DNA of 64,000 bases from assembly GCF_004114615.1 (NCBI RefSeq), contig NZ_CP035300.1:186001-250000 (forward strand). The letters are read 5' to 3'. The notes below the pieces were generated by a model. The model made no database searches. It was given only the letters and a program-made list of their open reading frames with translations, and was not told where the DNA came from. Numbering within the stretch: the first letter of the stretch is position 1; each line of letters begins with the position of its first letter. Positions 10,744 to 19,829 of the stretch are shown one piece after another. Source of the stretch: Dyella sp. M7H15-1 (GTDB lineage Bacteria > Pseudomonadota > Gammaproteobacteria > Xanthomonadales > Rhodanobacteraceae). Made by a program: the position numbers and the translations under genes.

Positions 10744-11709
10744 ATGGAAATTTTCAGCCACAACAGCAACGTTCACTTCCTCGGCCTGCGCAAGGTCAGC
10801 ATCGGCATCGCCATCCTGCTGATGCTTGCCTCGATTGCGCTGCTCGCCACGCGCAGCTTGAACTACGGACTGGATTTCACCGGGGGCGTCCAGGTCGAGG
10901 CCACCTACGACAACCCCATCTCGGTGGAGGATGTGCGTAGCGCCCTGGACAAGGGCGGCATCGAGAACGCCACGGTGCAAAGTGTGGGCGGCACCCGTCA
11001 GGTGTCGATCCGTTTTCAGCCCAAGGACGACAAGCACTACACGCTGCAGGAAGGTAGCTCACCCAACCTCGACCTGATTTCCAACGATGTCGCCAAGGCG
11101 CTGCAAGCCACGCGTTCTGATGCCAAGATCGCCAGCAAAAATTACGTTGGCCCGCAGGTTGGTGAACAGTTGCGCAGCGATGGCGTGACCGCGGCGATTT
11201 TCGTCATCATTTTTATCGGTCTGTATCTGTGGGTGCGCTTCGAGCGTCGGTTCGCTATCGCTGCGTTGTTGACGGAAGCGCACGACGTGTTGGTGACGCT
11301 GGGTGTCATTTCGCTGGTGCAGCGCGAGTTCGATCTCACCGTGCTCGCTTCCGTGTTGGCAGTGATCGGCTATTCGATCAACGACAAAGTGGTGGTGTTC
11401 GATCGTATCCGCGAACTGTTCCGCTCCTCGCGCAAGGGTGATGCGGAAGAGATCCTCAATCGCTCGATCAACAGCACGCTGTCGCGAACCATCATCACCT
11501 CGCTGTTCACGAGTATTGCGATGGCCGCGCTCTATTTCTTCGGCGGCCCGTCGGTGCACGGTTTCGCGATCACCATGCTGATCGGCATCCTGGTCGGTAC
11601 GCTATCCTCGATCTTTGTCGCCAGCCCGATCCTGCTATGGCTGGGTGTGTCGAAGAAGGATCTGATGCCAGTGACCAAGGAGAATCCGGAGTTGGCACGC
11701 CGTCCGTAA
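10744..11709 (+). CDS. secF: Protein translocase subunit SecF
   Basis: A 321-residue SecF, partner of SecD. It has an N-terminal transmembrane helix (SIGIAILLMLASIALLAT), the periplasmic D1 motif LNYGLDFTGGVQVE, and a C-terminal five-helix RND domain with VIGYSINDKVVVFDRIRE and RTIITSLFTSIAMAALYFFGG. The start ATG 10744 has GGAG 8-9 bases upstream. It is the last gene of the rightward queA-tgt-yajC-secDF run; the next genes (murU, amgK) are convergent with it. Confidence 0.96.
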   Translation: MEIFSHNSNVHFLGLRKVSIGIAILLMLASIALLATRSLNYGLDFTGGVQVEATYDNPISVEDVRSALDKGGIENATVQSVGGTRQVSIRFQPKDDKHYTLQEGSSPNLDLISNDVAKALQATRSDAKIASKNYVGPQVGEQLRSDGVTAAIFVIIFIGLYLWVRFERRFAIAALLTEAHDVLVTLGVISLVQREFDLTVLASVLAVIGYSINDKVVVFDRIRELFRSSRKGDAEEILNRSINSTLSRTIITSLFTSIAMAALYFFGGPSVHGFAITMLIGILVGTLSSIFVASPILLWLGVSKKDLMPVTKENPELARRP

Positions 11710-11744
11710 TAAGGATTCCTCATGGGCTTCGGGTGCGCCATCCA

Positions 11745-12437
11745 TCAAGGATTGAGCGAAGTCAGTCGCTCGGGCGTGCCGACATCGGTCCAGCGACCAG
11801 GATGGCGGCTTCCGGTTACTGCGTTTCGCGCCATTGCAGCTTCCAGTAGTGGCCTGATCTTGAAACGTGGCGGCTTGTCGTTCGGATCCGGAAGGTAGTC
11901 GGCCAGCGACTGCCATCCATCCAGGAACTCTCGGCGATATACACCGATGCCGCTGTATGTCATCCGTGGCGTGCCCTCGATGTGCAGTACGCCATGCTGG
12001 TCCAGCGCGAAATCGCCCCGGGGATGGTGCGGCGGGTTATCTACCAGCAGCAAATGTGCCACGCCCGTAGGTTCTGCCGGCAGCGCGCCCAGATCCGCAT
12101 CCGTCCACACATCGCCACTTACGACGATAAACGGTTCCGGTCCCAATAAGGGTAGGGCATTGAGCATGCCGCCGCCGGTTTCCAGTGGCGTGGGCCCTTC
12201 GTAGGCGTAACGAATACGCAAGCCCCAGCGTGAGCCGTTGCCGAGTGCGTCGGGAAACTGATCAGCCAGGTGCGAGGTGTTGATCACTACGTAGTGCACA
12301 CCGATCGCCGCGAGCTTTTCCAGATGCCACACGATCAGTGGTTTGCCCTGAACCTCCAGCAGCGGTTTTGGCGTGTGATCGGTCAACGGGCGCATGCGCT
12401 CGCCCAATCCAGCGGCGAAAATCAGTGCGTGCCTCAT
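11745..12437 (-). CDS. murU: N-acetylmuramate-1-phosphate uridylyltransferase (MurU)
   Basis: A 230-residue nucleotidyltransferase of the GlmU/RfbA-like fold. The N terminus carries the nucleotide signature AAGLGERMRPLTDHTPKPLLEV; further conserved points are ETGGGM and the metal-binding VSGDVWTDAD. With the upstream kinase it matches the AmgK-MurU recycling route, in which MurNAc is phosphorylated at the anomeric position and converted to UDP-MurNAc, bypassing MurA. Its ATG overlaps the stop codon of the kinase gene (ATGA at 12434-12437), so the two are translationally coupled. Without that neighbour it could be read as a mannose- or glucose-1-phosphate transferase; the pairing makes MurU the better call. 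Confidence 0.88.
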   Translation of the reverse strand: MRHALIFAAGLGERMRPLTDHTPKPLLEVQGKPLIVWHLEKLAAIGVHYVVINTSHLADQFPDALGNGSRWGLRIRYAYEGPTPLETGGGMLNALPLLGPEPFIVVSGDVWTDADLGALPAEPTGVAHLLLVDNPPHHPRGDFALDQHGVLHIEGTPRMTYSGIGVYRREFLDGWQSLADYLPDPNDKPPRFKIRPLLEAAMARNAVTGSRHPGRWTDVGTPERLTSLNP

Positions 12438-13447
12438 GCGTTTGACACTTTGGCTAGATCGCGGCCTGTCGCGTGGCGTTCAATCAATGCAACGAAATCG
12501 GCCAGTTCCGGATAGCTGCGAGCAACAGAAACCACATAGTGATAGACGCGTGGCACATCGGCGAGGTACCCCCGTTTGCCATCGCGATACCACAGCCGAT
12601 AGAACTGACCGAGTACGCGTACATGTCGGTGCAGGCCGGTCAGGTCGAACCAACGCAGGAATTGTTTTTGATCGATCTCCGCGCCGATCAATCTCGTGTC
12701 GATCAACGTGTGCCGGTACCCGTCAACCCAGGTCTCGACGCGTTCGCGCGGCCAGGCGATGTAGCCATCGCGCAATAGTGAAGCAAGATCGTAGGTGATG
12801 GGCCCAGCCAGAGCACCCTGGAAATCAATGATGCCGGGTGAATGGTGATCGACGATCAACAGATTGCGGCTGTGGTAATCGCGATGCACGAAACAACGCG
12901 GTTGCTCCTGCGCGTTGCGAATGATCACGTCGAATGCCGCTTCCAGTACCTTCCGCTCGCCGCCATCTGGCTTGTGCCCAAGATGCCGGTCCAGGAACCA
13001 CTCTGGCATGAGCTCCAGTCCGCGAATCATCAGGTCGCGATCGAAGGGCGGCAGGCCGTGGTGGTCCATTCGGCTTTGCATGCGTAGCAAGGCGCTCATC
13101 GCATCGCCGTAGAGCGCATCTGCCGTGGCGTCGTTCAAGGCGGGGAGGTACAGGCGCGAGCCCAAATCCTCGATCAGCAGGAAGCCTTGTTGGAGATCCT
13201 TGTCGTAGACCGCCGGCACATGCAGGCCCGCCGCGGCGAGCTGTTCACCGATGGACAGCCACGGACGCGGATCTTCCTGTGCAGGCGGGGAATCCATCAC
13301 GATCCAGCTACGGCCATCGTGGTGGGTGCGCCAGTAGCTGCGAAAACTCGCGTCGGAGGAGGCGGGTTCCAGGGTGAGAGAGGAATTGCGGAGGCTGGCT
13401 CGCGTCCAGGCGAGACGGGTGGAGGTGCGGTCGTTGATGCTTTGCAT
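12434..13447 (-). CDS. amgK: N-acetylmuramate/N-acetylglucosamine kinase (AmgK)
   Basis: A roughly 337-residue aminoglycoside-phosphotransferase-fold kinase. Catalytic motifs are HRDYHSRNLL and the metal-binding IDFQGALAGPITYDLASLLRD, both typical of AmgK. Near the N terminus the segment EPASSDASFRSYWR matches the family's substrate/nucleotide loop. Start codon uncertain: ATG 13447 or GTG 13468, neither with a convincing ribosome site. The enzyme phosphorylates MurNAc and GlcNAc at C1 during peptidoglycan recycling in the cytoplasm and passes the product to MurU, encoded next with a 4-base overlap. This pathway is known to confer intrinsic fosfomycin tolerance in pseudomonads. Confidence 0.88.
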   Translation of the reverse strand: MQSINDRTSTRLAWTRASLRNSSLTLEPASSDASFRSYWRTHHDGRSWIVMDSPPAQEDPRPWLSIGEQLAAAGLHVPAVYDKDLQQGFLLIEDLGSRLYLPALNDATADALYGDAMSALLRMQSRMDHHGLPPFDRDLMIRGLELMPEWFLDRHLGHKPDGGERKVLEAAFDVIIRNAQEQPRCFVHRDYHSRNLLIVDHHSPGIIDFQGALAGPITYDLASLLRDGYIAWPRERVETWVDGYRHTLIDTRLIGAEIDQKQFLRWFDLTGLHRHVRVLGQFYRLWYRDGKRGYLADVPRVYHYVVSVARSYPELADFVALIERHATGRDLAKVSNA

Positions 13448-13612
13448 GTGGGCGTTCGAGGTGGGCACATGAATAGCTTAGTGCCAGTCCGCGCTGTTCA
13501 CTCAAGTCCCGCCTCATCGTCGTTCCGGCTTGCATTGAGACGACGGCGATCAATTTGATGCATGTAATTTTCCAAGATGGTGCAAATTCAAATCGCGGGT
13601 CATGCCTTTGCA

Positions 13613-13641
13613 TTGACCCCGGTCAGCCTAATCTGTACCAT
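13613..13641 (+). promoter_or_regulatory. candidate promoter of the suf operon
   Basis: TTGACC at 13613-13618 and TACCAT at 13636-13641 with a 17-base spacer, ending 29 bases before the Rrf2 regulator gene. The stretch right after it (TTTTAGTCTGAATTAAGG) is AT-rich, unlike its surroundings, and is where an autoregulatory Rrf2 site would be expected; I see no clean palindrome. Confidence 0.45.
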
Positions 13642-13670
13642 TTTAGTCTGAATTAAGGCGGTGCCTCCCC

Positions 13671-14132
13671 ATGTTCCGTGTCAGCCGACTGACGGATTAC
13701 GCCACCGTGGTGATGACCTGCATCGCCGCGCACCCTGCCGACGTTCTCAGCACCGCGCAGATTGCTGAAGAAACCCATCTGGAATTGCCTACCGTCAGCA
13801 AGCTGCTGAAGTCGCTGGGGCATGCTGGATTGGTCGATTCCTTTCGTGGCGTCAACGGCGGTTACCGCCTGGCACGCTCGGCCGAAAAAATCAGCGTCGC
13901 CGAGATCGTGGAGGCGATGGAGGGGCCGCTAGGGATGACTGAGTGCAGCATGAGCGACGGCCATTGCGAACGCGAATCGCAATGTGGCGTACGTGGAAGT
14001 TGGCAACGCATCAACAACGTACTGGATAACGCGCTGCGCACGATGAGTTTGGCCGACATGCTGGGCCCCGCTGCGCACACCACGGTCGCCACCGTGGCGC
14101 TTACCGATTTGAAAGGCAGGACCGCACCATGA
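13671..14132 (+). CDS. sufR: Rrf2-family iron-sulfur regulator of the suf operon
   Basis: A 153-residue Rrf2/IscR-type repressor. A winged helix-turn-helix covers residues 1-80 ([10 protein letters not shown] ... [28 protein letters not shown]), followed by the cluster-binding loop with C92, C99 and C105, spaced close to IscR's three cysteines. The family is known to sense Fe-S status by binding a cluster. The gene is first in the suf operon, and its stop overlaps the sufB start (ATGA at 14129-14132), so it almost certainly controls this operon and itself. The symbol sufR follows use for the SUF-specific Rrf2 regulators and is a functional, not strictly orthologous, assignment. Confidence 0.88.
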   Translation: MFRVSRLTDYATVVMTCIAAHPADVLSTAQIAEETHLELPTVSKLLKSLGHAGLVDSFRGVNGGYRLARSAEKISVAEIVEAMEGPLGMTECSMSDGHCERESQCGVRGSWQRINNVLDNALRTMSLADMLGPAAHTTVATVALTDLKGRTAP

Positions 14133-15610
14133 CTATTGAAAGCACGACGATCGACACGGATAGCTCCACCACGTTGCGCGACAACGCCGAAGTTGCCGCC
14201 GCGCTGGGCCGCCGCTACGAAGCCGGCTTTGTTACGGATATCGAAACCGACAGCCTGCCGCCGGGCTTGTCCGAAGATATGGTGCGCCAGCTTTCCGCAC
14301 TGAAAGGCGAGCCCGAGTGGATGATCGAGTGGCGCCTGAAAGCCTATCGTCATTGGCTGACCATGCCGACGCCGCATTGGGCCAAGCTCAACATCGGCCC
14401 GATCGACTTCCAGGCCATCAGTTACTACGCCTCGCCGAAGAATCGGCCGAAGTCGCTGGATGAAGTCGATCCCAAGCTGTTGGAAACCTACGACAAGCTC
14501 GGCGTGCCGCTGCATGAGCGCGCCAAGCTAGCGGGTGTGGCGGTGGACGCGGTATTCGATTCTGTGTCCGTCGGCACCACCTTCCGCAAGGAATTGGCCG
14601 AAGCCGGTGTGATCTTCTGCTCGATGAGCGAAGCGATCAAGGAGCATCCGGGGCTGGTGAAGACATACCTCGGCAGCGTGGTGCCGGTCGGTGACAACTA
14701 CTTCGCCGCATTGAACTCGGCGGTGTTCTCCGATGGCTCCTTCGTGTTCATTCCCAAAGGTGTGCGCTGCCCGATGGAGCTGTCCACCTATTTCCGCATC
14801 AACGCCGGCCACACCGGCCAGTTCGAGCGCACCTTGATCATCGTGGAAGAGGGCGCCTATGTGTCCTACCTCGAAGGCTGCACCGCGCCGATGCGCGACG
14901 AGAACCAGTTGCATGCTGCCGTGGTGGAACTGGTCGCTCTGGAAAAGGCCAACATCAAGTACTCGACCGTGCAGAACTGGTACCCGGGCGACGAAGAAGG
15001 TCGTGGCGGCATCTACAATTTCGTCACCAAGCGCGGCGATTGCCGCGGCGACGATTCCAAGATTTCCTGGACCCAGGTGGAAACCGGTTCGGCCATTACC
15101 TGGAAGTATCCGAGCTGCGTGCTGCGCGGCGACCGGTCGGTGGGCGAATTCTACTCGGTGGCGCTCACGCATCATCGTCAACAGGCTGACACCGGCACCA
15201 AGATGATCCATATCGGCAAAGGCACCAAGTCCAAGATTGTGTCCAAGGGCATCAGCGCCGGCAAGAGTTCCAACAGCTATCGCGGCTTGGTGAAAGTGGA
15301 GAAGGGCGCCGAAGGCGCGCGCAACTACACCCAGTGCGACTCACTGCTGATCGGCAAGAAGTGCGGTGCGCACACGTTCCCGTATATGGAAGTGAAGAAC
15401 CCCAGCGCCATCGTCGAACACGAAGCCACTACCTCGAAGATCTCCGACGACCAGCTCTTCTACTGCCGTTCGCGTGGCATCGGCGAAGAAGACGCAGTGT
15501 CGATGATCGTGGACGGTTTCTGTAAGCAGGTATTCCGCGAATTGCCGATGGAGTTTGCGGTGGAGGCGAAGAAGTTGCTGGAAATCTCGCTGGAAGGAGC
15601 GGTGGGCTAA
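14129..15610 (+). CDS. sufB: Fe-S cluster scaffold subunit SufB
   Basis: A 493-residue SufB, the core scaffold of the SufBCD complex on which Fe-S clusters are built. The C-terminal beta-helix part contains the conserved segment [21 protein letters not shown] and [22 protein letters not shown], with the acceptor cysteine and the glutamate/histidine region needed for assembly. Length is normal. It is translationally coupled to the upstream regulator. Unusually, sufC does not follow directly: two small DUF genes start 3 bases after the sufB stop and push sufC 654 bases downstream. Confidence 0.97.
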   Translation: MTIESTTIDTDSSTTLRDNAEVAAALGRRYEAGFVTDIETDSLPPGLSEDMVRQLSALKGEPEWMIEWRLKAYRHWLTMPTPHWAKLNIGPIDFQAISYYASPKNRPKSLDEVDPKLLETYDKLGVPLHERAKLAGVAVDAVFDSVSVGTTFRKELAEAGVIFCSMSEAIKEHPGLVKTYLGSVVPVGDNYFAALNSAVFSDGSFVFIPKGVRCPMELSTYFRINAGHTGQFERTLIIVEEGAYVSYLEGCTAPMRDENQLHAAVVELVALEKANIKYSTVQNWYPGDEEGRGGIYNFVTKRGDCRGDDSKISWTQVETGSAITWKYPSCVLRGDRSVGEFYSVALTHHRQQADTGTKMIHIGKGTKSKIVSKGISAGKSSNSYRGLVKVEKGAEGARNYTQCDSLLIGKKCGAHTFPYMEVKNPSAIVEHEATTSKISDDQLFYCRSRGIGEEDAVSMIVDGFCKQVFRELPMEFAVEAKKLLEISLEGAVG

Positions 15611-15612
15611 GC

Positions 15613-15873
15613 ATGCCGACAATCAGCAGTTTTTACGGCATCTTGATAAAGATGTACTTCGCTGATCATGCTCCACCGCATTTCCATGCCATTTACGGTG
15701 AGGCGGAAGTTTTGATCGATATCCGTACATTGGAAATCATGGATGGCGGGCTACCTCGTCGTGCAATGGCCTTTGTACTCGAATGGGCTGCAATGCATCG
15801 CGCCGAATTGCAAGAGGACTGGGACCTATGTGCAGCACGCAAGTCTCCACATCCGATCGAGCCGCTGGATTGA
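15613..15873 (+). CDS. DUF4160 protein inside the suf operon
   Basis: An 86-residue protein with the DUF4160 hallmark FYGILIKMYFADHAPPHFHAIYGEAEV, rich in histidines in the HAPPHFHA segment. The start ATG 15613 sits three bases after the sufB stop codon (15610), so it must be translated from the suf mRNA. The next gene overlaps it by 46 bases and encodes a DUF2442 protein; DUF4160 and DUF2442 genes are commonly neighbours and have been suggested to form toxin-antitoxin-like pairs, with no function established. It is not a known part of any suf system. Family is clear, function unknown. Confidence 0.88.
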   Translation: MPTISSFYGILIKMYFADHAPPHFHAIYGEAEVLIDIRTLEIMDGGLPRRAMAFVLEWAAMHRAELQEDWDLCAARKSPHPIEPLD

Positions 15874-16163
15874 ACGGTAATGTGCCATGGCGGGTTGTAG
15901 CGGTGGCGGCGATGCCGGGATACCGGGTGGACGTGCGTTTCCATGACGGCACATGTGGCGTCCTCGATATGGCCGCTCTGGTGGAAAGCGAGTCAGCCGG
16001 CGTCTTTGCTTCCTTGCGAGATCAAGCAGTATTTGATGCCGTTCATATCGAGTTTGGTGCAGTGGCCTGGCCTGGTGAGATCGATCTTGCTCCGGATGCG
16101 CTGCATGCGGTCATAAAGGCGCGCGGCGGATGCGTGCTTTTACCAGATGGATTGTTTAGTTGA
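15828..16163 (+). CDS. DUF2442 protein paired with DUF4160
   Basis: A protein of about 111 residues if started at ATG 15828 (a GAGG lies about 10 bases upstream). The DUF2442 domain is visible from RVVAVAAMPGYRVDVRFHDGTCG through VFASLRDQAVFDAVHIEFGAVAWPGEIDLAPDALH. It overlaps the DUF4160 gene by 46 bases in another frame, so translation is probably coupled. An internal start at the MPGY methionine is less likely because it would cut the domain. Together the pair fills the space between sufB and sufC. Role unknown; toxin-antitoxin-like behaviour is a hypothesis from the pairing only. Confidence 0.82.
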   Translation: MCSTQVSTSDRAAGLNGNVPWRVVAVAAMPGYRVDVRFHDGTCGVLDMAALVESESAGVFASLRDQAVFDAVHIEFGAVAWPGEIDLAPDALHAVIKARGGCVLLPDGLFS

Positions 16164-16264
16164 TCACGGGAAGTTCTTTTGGTCCCAAAGCACGCCGCCC
16201 GATGCTTGACCTGCTGGCGGGCGAAAACATTCCGGCCTGATCGGCCGATTACGGAACCACTTTT

Positions 16265-17038
16265 ATGCTGAAGATCGAAAACCTGCACGCCCGCGTCGAG
16301 GGCAAGGACATCCTCAAGGGGCTCACGCTCAGCGTGAACCCAGGCGAGGTGCATGCCATCATGGGCCCGAACGGCGCCGGCAAGTCGACGCTTGGCAATG
16401 TGCTATCCGGGCGCGATGGCTATGAAGTCACCGAAGGCTCGGTGACCTTCGAGGGCCGCGATCTGCTGGCGCTGGAGCCGGAAGAGCGCGCCGCTGTCGG
16501 GGTGTTCCTGGCCTTCCAGTATCCGGTGGAAATTCCCGGTGTGAACAATACCTACTTCCTGCGTGCCGCACTCAACGCCCAGCGCAAGCAGCGTGGGGAG
16601 CCGGAACTCGACTCCATGCAATTCCTGAAGCTGGTGCGTGAAAAGTTGAAAATCATGCAGATCTCCGATGAGCTGCTGCACCGCGCCGTCAACGAAGGTT
16701 TCTCGGGCGGGGAAAAGAAGCGCAACGAGATCTTCCAGATGGCGGTGCTCGAACCCAAGCTCGCCATTCTCGATGAGACCGATTCCGGCCTCGACATCGA
16801 CGCGCTCAAACAGGTGGCTCAGGGTGTGAACGCGCTGCGCTCGCCGGACCGCGCCTTCCTGGTCATTACCCACTACCAGCGTCTGTTGGATTACATAGAA
16901 CCGGATTTCGTGCACGTGCTGGCGGATGGCCGCATTGTGGAAAGCGGCGACAAGACATTGGCGTTGAAGCTGGAAGAACACGGTTATGCCTGGGTTGCCG
17001 ACCGCGATCCGGCTTTGGCATCCGAGGCGCGTGCATGA
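16265..17038 (+). CDS. sufC: Fe-S assembly ATPase SufC
   Basis: A 257-residue ABC-type ATPase that drives SufBCD. Walker A GPNGAGKSTL, the SufC-specific region VFLAFQYPVEIPGVNN, signature FSGGEKKRNE and Walker B LAILDETDSGLD are intact. Start ATG 16265 has only a weak GGAA upstream. A 101-base gap separates it from the DUF2442 gene, where the operon otherwise has overlaps, consistent with an insertion scar or a secondary promoter. sufD overlaps its end by ATGA. Confidence 0.97.
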   Translation: MLKIENLHARVEGKDILKGLTLSVNPGEVHAIMGPNGAGKSTLGNVLSGRDGYEVTEGSVTFEGRDLLALEPEERAAVGVFLAFQYPVEIPGVNNTYFLRAALNAQRKQRGEPELDSMQFLKLVREKLKIMQISDELLHRAVNEGFSGGEKKRNEIFQMAVLEPKLAILDETDSGLDIDALKQVAQGVNALRSPDRAFLVITHYQRLLDYIEPDFVHVLADGRIVESGDKTLALKLEEHGYAWVADRDPALASEARA

Positions 17039-18357
17039 GCCAGTCGCCGGCCTCCGTACCCTTTATCGACGGCTTGCGCGATGCCGGTAGCCTGCGCTTG
17101 CCTGGCAGTGGGCGTGCGTGGCTGGATGCGGCGCGCCGTGAAAATCTCGAAGCCTTCGTCGCAGCCGGTTTACCCGACACGCGTTCGGAAGCATGGAGGT
17201 ACACGGCGCTGCGTGCGCTCGGCCAGCGGCGCTTTGCCCTGGGTGATCCGGCAGCGGCCATGCATGCCGTTGATCCGCATACGCTGATCCTGCCCGGTAT
17301 CGAAGATCCCCGGCTGGTATTCGTCAATGGTGTGTTCCGGGCGGATTTGTCGCGACTCGAGACGCTGCCCGCTGGCTTGACCTTGCAGCCGCTTTCGCAC
17401 GTGCTGGATCAAGACCCCGAGCCGCTGCGCTTCGCACTCAGCCGCCATTACCACGAAACCGGCGATACGTTTGCCCGCCTCAACGCGGCGCTTGCGGGCG
17501 ACGGCGTGGTGTTGCGGGTGGCTGCTGGTGTGCGGATCAACAAGCCCTTGCAGCTCTGCTTCGTCGGTGCGGCGGCGCAGGGTGATCTGGCCTGGCATGC
17601 GCGCAACGTGATCGAGCTGGGCGAGGGCGCCAAGATCGATCTGGTCGAGCATCATCTCCACACTACGCCGCACAAGCATCTAGGAACGCTGGTCAGCGAT
17701 ATCGTGTTGCAGAACGGCGCCATCCTGCAGCATGCGTTGCTGCAGAACGCGGCCGAAGAAAGCACGCTGATCCGGCACGCTAGCATGCATCTGGGAGCCA
17801 GGTCGCAGGCCACCTTGCATGTGCTGGAACTTGGCGGCGGCCTGGTTCGCCATGACCTGCACGTTGAATTGCGCGGTGACGAAGCACGCTTGGACACGTG
17901 TGGGGTATTCGTATTGCGTGGACGCCAGCACATTGATACGCAGCTTTCGATTCGCCATCAGGCACTGAATACGGCCTCCGAATCCACCTGGCGTGGCGTG
18001 GCCGACGAGCGTTCGCGCGGCGTGTTCCGAGGTGCGATCGTGGTGGCTGAAGGCGCTGATGGCAGCGATGCCCGTCTCAGCAACAAGAATCTGCTGCTGT
18101 CCTCGCTGGCCGAGATTGACACCAAGCCGGAACTGGAAATCTATGCCGATGAAGTGAAAGCAGCGCACGGCGCCACCGTCGGCCAGCTCGATGAACGCGC
18201 TTTGTTCTACCTGCGCTCGCGTGGCTTGCCACACGCCGAGGCGCGTGCCTTGCTCACGGCGGCGTTCTGTCGTGTGGTGTTCGCGTCCCTGCCGAACGAA
18301 ACCCTGCGCGATCATTTCTCCGAAGCGCTGCTCGCGCATCTACCCTTTTCATCATGA
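17035..18357 (+). CDS. sufD: Fe-S cluster assembly subunit SufD
   Basis: A 440-residue SufD, which forms the SufBC2D complex. The N-terminal part carries EAWRYTALRALGQRRFA (SufD signature region) and the C-terminal part the beta-helix end with LSNKNLLLSSLAEIDTKPELEIYADEVKAAHGATVGQLDE, including the conserved histidine of the AAHGAT motif. It overlaps sufC and sufS by four bases at each end, so the three genes sufCDS are tightly coupled. Confidence 0.96.
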   Translation: MSQSPASVPFIDGLRDAGSLRLPGSGRAWLDAARRENLEAFVAAGLPDTRSEAWRYTALRALGQRRFALGDPAAAMHAVDPHTLILPGIEDPRLVFVNGVFRADLSRLETLPAGLTLQPLSHVLDQDPEPLRFALSRHYHETGDTFARLNAALAGDGVVLRVAAGVRINKPLQLCFVGAAAQGDLAWHARNVIELGEGAKIDLVEHHLHTTPHKHLGTLVSDIVLQNGAILQHALLQNAAEESTLIRHASMHLGARSQATLHVLELGGGLVRHDLHVELRGDEARLDTCGVFVLRGRQHIDTQLSIRHQALNTASESTWRGVADERSRGVFRGAIVVAEGADGSDARLSNKNLLLSSLAEIDTKPELEIYADEVKAAHGATVGQLDERALFYLRSRGLPHAEARALLTAAFCRVVFASLPNETLRDHFSEALLAHLPFSS

Positions 18358-19601
18358 ACGCCAAGCCCAGCCATCCCTCTGTCGATTTTGATGTGCAGCG
18401 CGTGCGCGCAGATTTTCCGCTGTTGGCGCGCACGGTGCACGGCAAACCGCTGGTGTATTTCGATAACGCCAATACCAGCCAGAAGCCGGCGCAGGTGATC
18501 GAAGCGGTCGATCGTCACTATCGCGAACACAACGCGAACGTGGCGCGTGCCGTGCACCAGCTTGGTGAGGAAGCGACGGCTGCTTACGAAAGCGCGCGCG
18601 ACAAACTGGCGGCATTCATGAACGCCAGTTCGCGCAATGACGTGGTGCTGACCTCTGGCACCACCCAGTCGATCAACCTGGTGGCCTACAGTTACGCGCT
18701 ACCGCGCCTGCAGCCGGGCGATGCGATCGTCACTACGGTGATGGAGCATCACGCCAACATCGTGCCATGGCAGCTTGTGGCTGCGCGCAGCGGTGGCAAG
18801 GTCAAGCCGGCCCCGATCGATGAGCGTGGCGAGCTGATCCTGGAGAAGTACTTCGAGTTGCTGACGCCGGAAGTGAAGCTGGCCTGTGTGGCGCATGTGT
18901 CCAATGTGCTGGGCACGGTGAACCCAGTGCGGGAGATTGCCCGCGAATGCCGCCGCCGTGGCATCCCGCTGTTGGTAGATGGGTCGCAGGCCATGCCGCA
19001 TCGCCCGGTCGACGTGCAGGCACTGGGTTGCGACTTCTACGCCATCACCGGCCACAAGATGCTGGCGCCGACCGGCACCGGTGCCCTATGGGCGAAGCGT
19101 GAGCATCTGCAATCCATGCCACCTTTCTTCGGTGGTGGCGAGATGATCCGCGAAGTGCGTTTTGACGGCAGTACTTTTGCCGAACCGCCGCACAAGTTCG
19201 AAGCAGGCACGCCGAATATCGCCGGTTTTTCAGGCGTGGGCGCAGCTATCGATTATGTGCAATCGATAGGTTTTGAAGCCATCCGAGCCTGGGAACATGA
19301 ATTGCTGACCTACGCCATCGAGCGCCTGTGCGAAATTCCGGGTCTTCGCATCTTTGGCGAGGCGGCGGAGAAAGAGCCGGTCATCTCCTTCCTGATCGAT
19401 GGCGCACAAGCGACCGACATGGCGACCTTGCTGGATCTGGAAGGTATCGCCGTACGTTCGGGCCATCACTGCGCGCATCCGCTGATGCAGTACTACGGCG
19501 TACCCGCCACGTTGCGTGCTTCACTCGCGTTTTACAACACGCACGAGGAAATCGATGCTTTTATCGCTGCCTTGCTCAAGGTGCGCAAGCTTTTGATGTA
19601 A
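18354..19601 (+). CDS. sufS: Cysteine desulfurase SufS
   Basis: A 415-residue PLP-dependent cysteine desulfurase (group II, SufS/CsdA type), source of sulfur for the Suf scaffold. The PLP lysine is in ITGHKMLAPTG and the catalytic cysteine in RSGHHCAHPLM, both intact. Normal length. It is the last suf gene here: no sufE, sufU, sufA or sufT gene follows; instead an RNA-like fragment begins 23 bases after the stop codon. A SufE- or SufU-type partner must be encoded elsewhere if the enzyme needs one. Confidence 0.97.
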   Translation: MNAKPSHPSVDFDVQRVRADFPLLARTVHGKPLVYFDNANTSQKPAQVIEAVDRHYREHNANVARAVHQLGEEATAAYESARDKLAAFMNASSRNDVVLTSGTTQSINLVAYSYALPRLQPGDAIVTTVMEHHANIVPWQLVAARSGGKVKPAPIDERGELILEKYFELLTPEVKLACVAHVSNVLGTVNPVREIARECRRRGIPLLVDGSQAMPHRPVDVQALGCDFYAITGHKMLAPTGTGALWAKREHLQSMPPFFGGGEMIREVRFDGSTFAEPPHKFEAGTPNIAGFSGVGAAIDYVQSIGFEAIRAWEHELLTYAIERLCEIPGLRIFGEAAEKEPVISFLIDGAQATDMATLLDLEGIAVRSGHHCAHPLMQYYGVPATLRASLAFYNTHEEIDAFIAALLKVRKLLM

Positions 19602-19624
19602 GAAGCGCTTACGTAACCATCACG

Positions 19625-19770
19625 GTGTGTCTCGCTGTGGTGGCGAGAGGGACGACTAACCAGTAAAAGTCCGGAACCCACCTGGCAAGGGAAGGGTCTA
19701 GCCGAACAGCAAGGGAATCCTCCGCGAGGAGGCGTCTGAAGGAAGCTGCAGGCGGCTAGGGAAGCCTAGC
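19625..19770 (+). mobile_element. probable 5-prime remnant of a group II intron (domain I), no reverse transcriptase
   Basis: The sequence starts with GTGTG, fitting the group II 5-prime consensus GUGYG, and continues with stretches resembling domain I of bacterial group II introns: a CTCGC/GCGAG stem, GACGACTAACCAGTAAAAGTC, AAGGGAAGG, TAGCCGAACAGCAAGGG and GTCTGAAGGAAGCTGCAGGC. It carries no reading frame, and no domains II-VI or maturase follow, so it is truncated by about 19770. It lies just downstream of the sufS stop. The call rests on my memory of intron sequences; a covariance-model search would decide it. Confidence 0.5.
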
Positions 19771-19790
19771 GCCCTATCCGGTCGGGCGCT
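19768..19790. terminator. hairpin between sufS and the beta-lactamase-like gene
   Basis: Arms AGCGCCC (19768-19774) and GGGCGCT (19784-19790) around a 9-base loop, between two convergent genes. There is no T-run; it may act as a two-way terminator or be part of the intron remnant. Confidence 0.35.
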
Positions 19791-19829
19791 GGGTTGGCGT
19801 TCTTGTGCTGATGTGCGTCGCGGCGAGGG

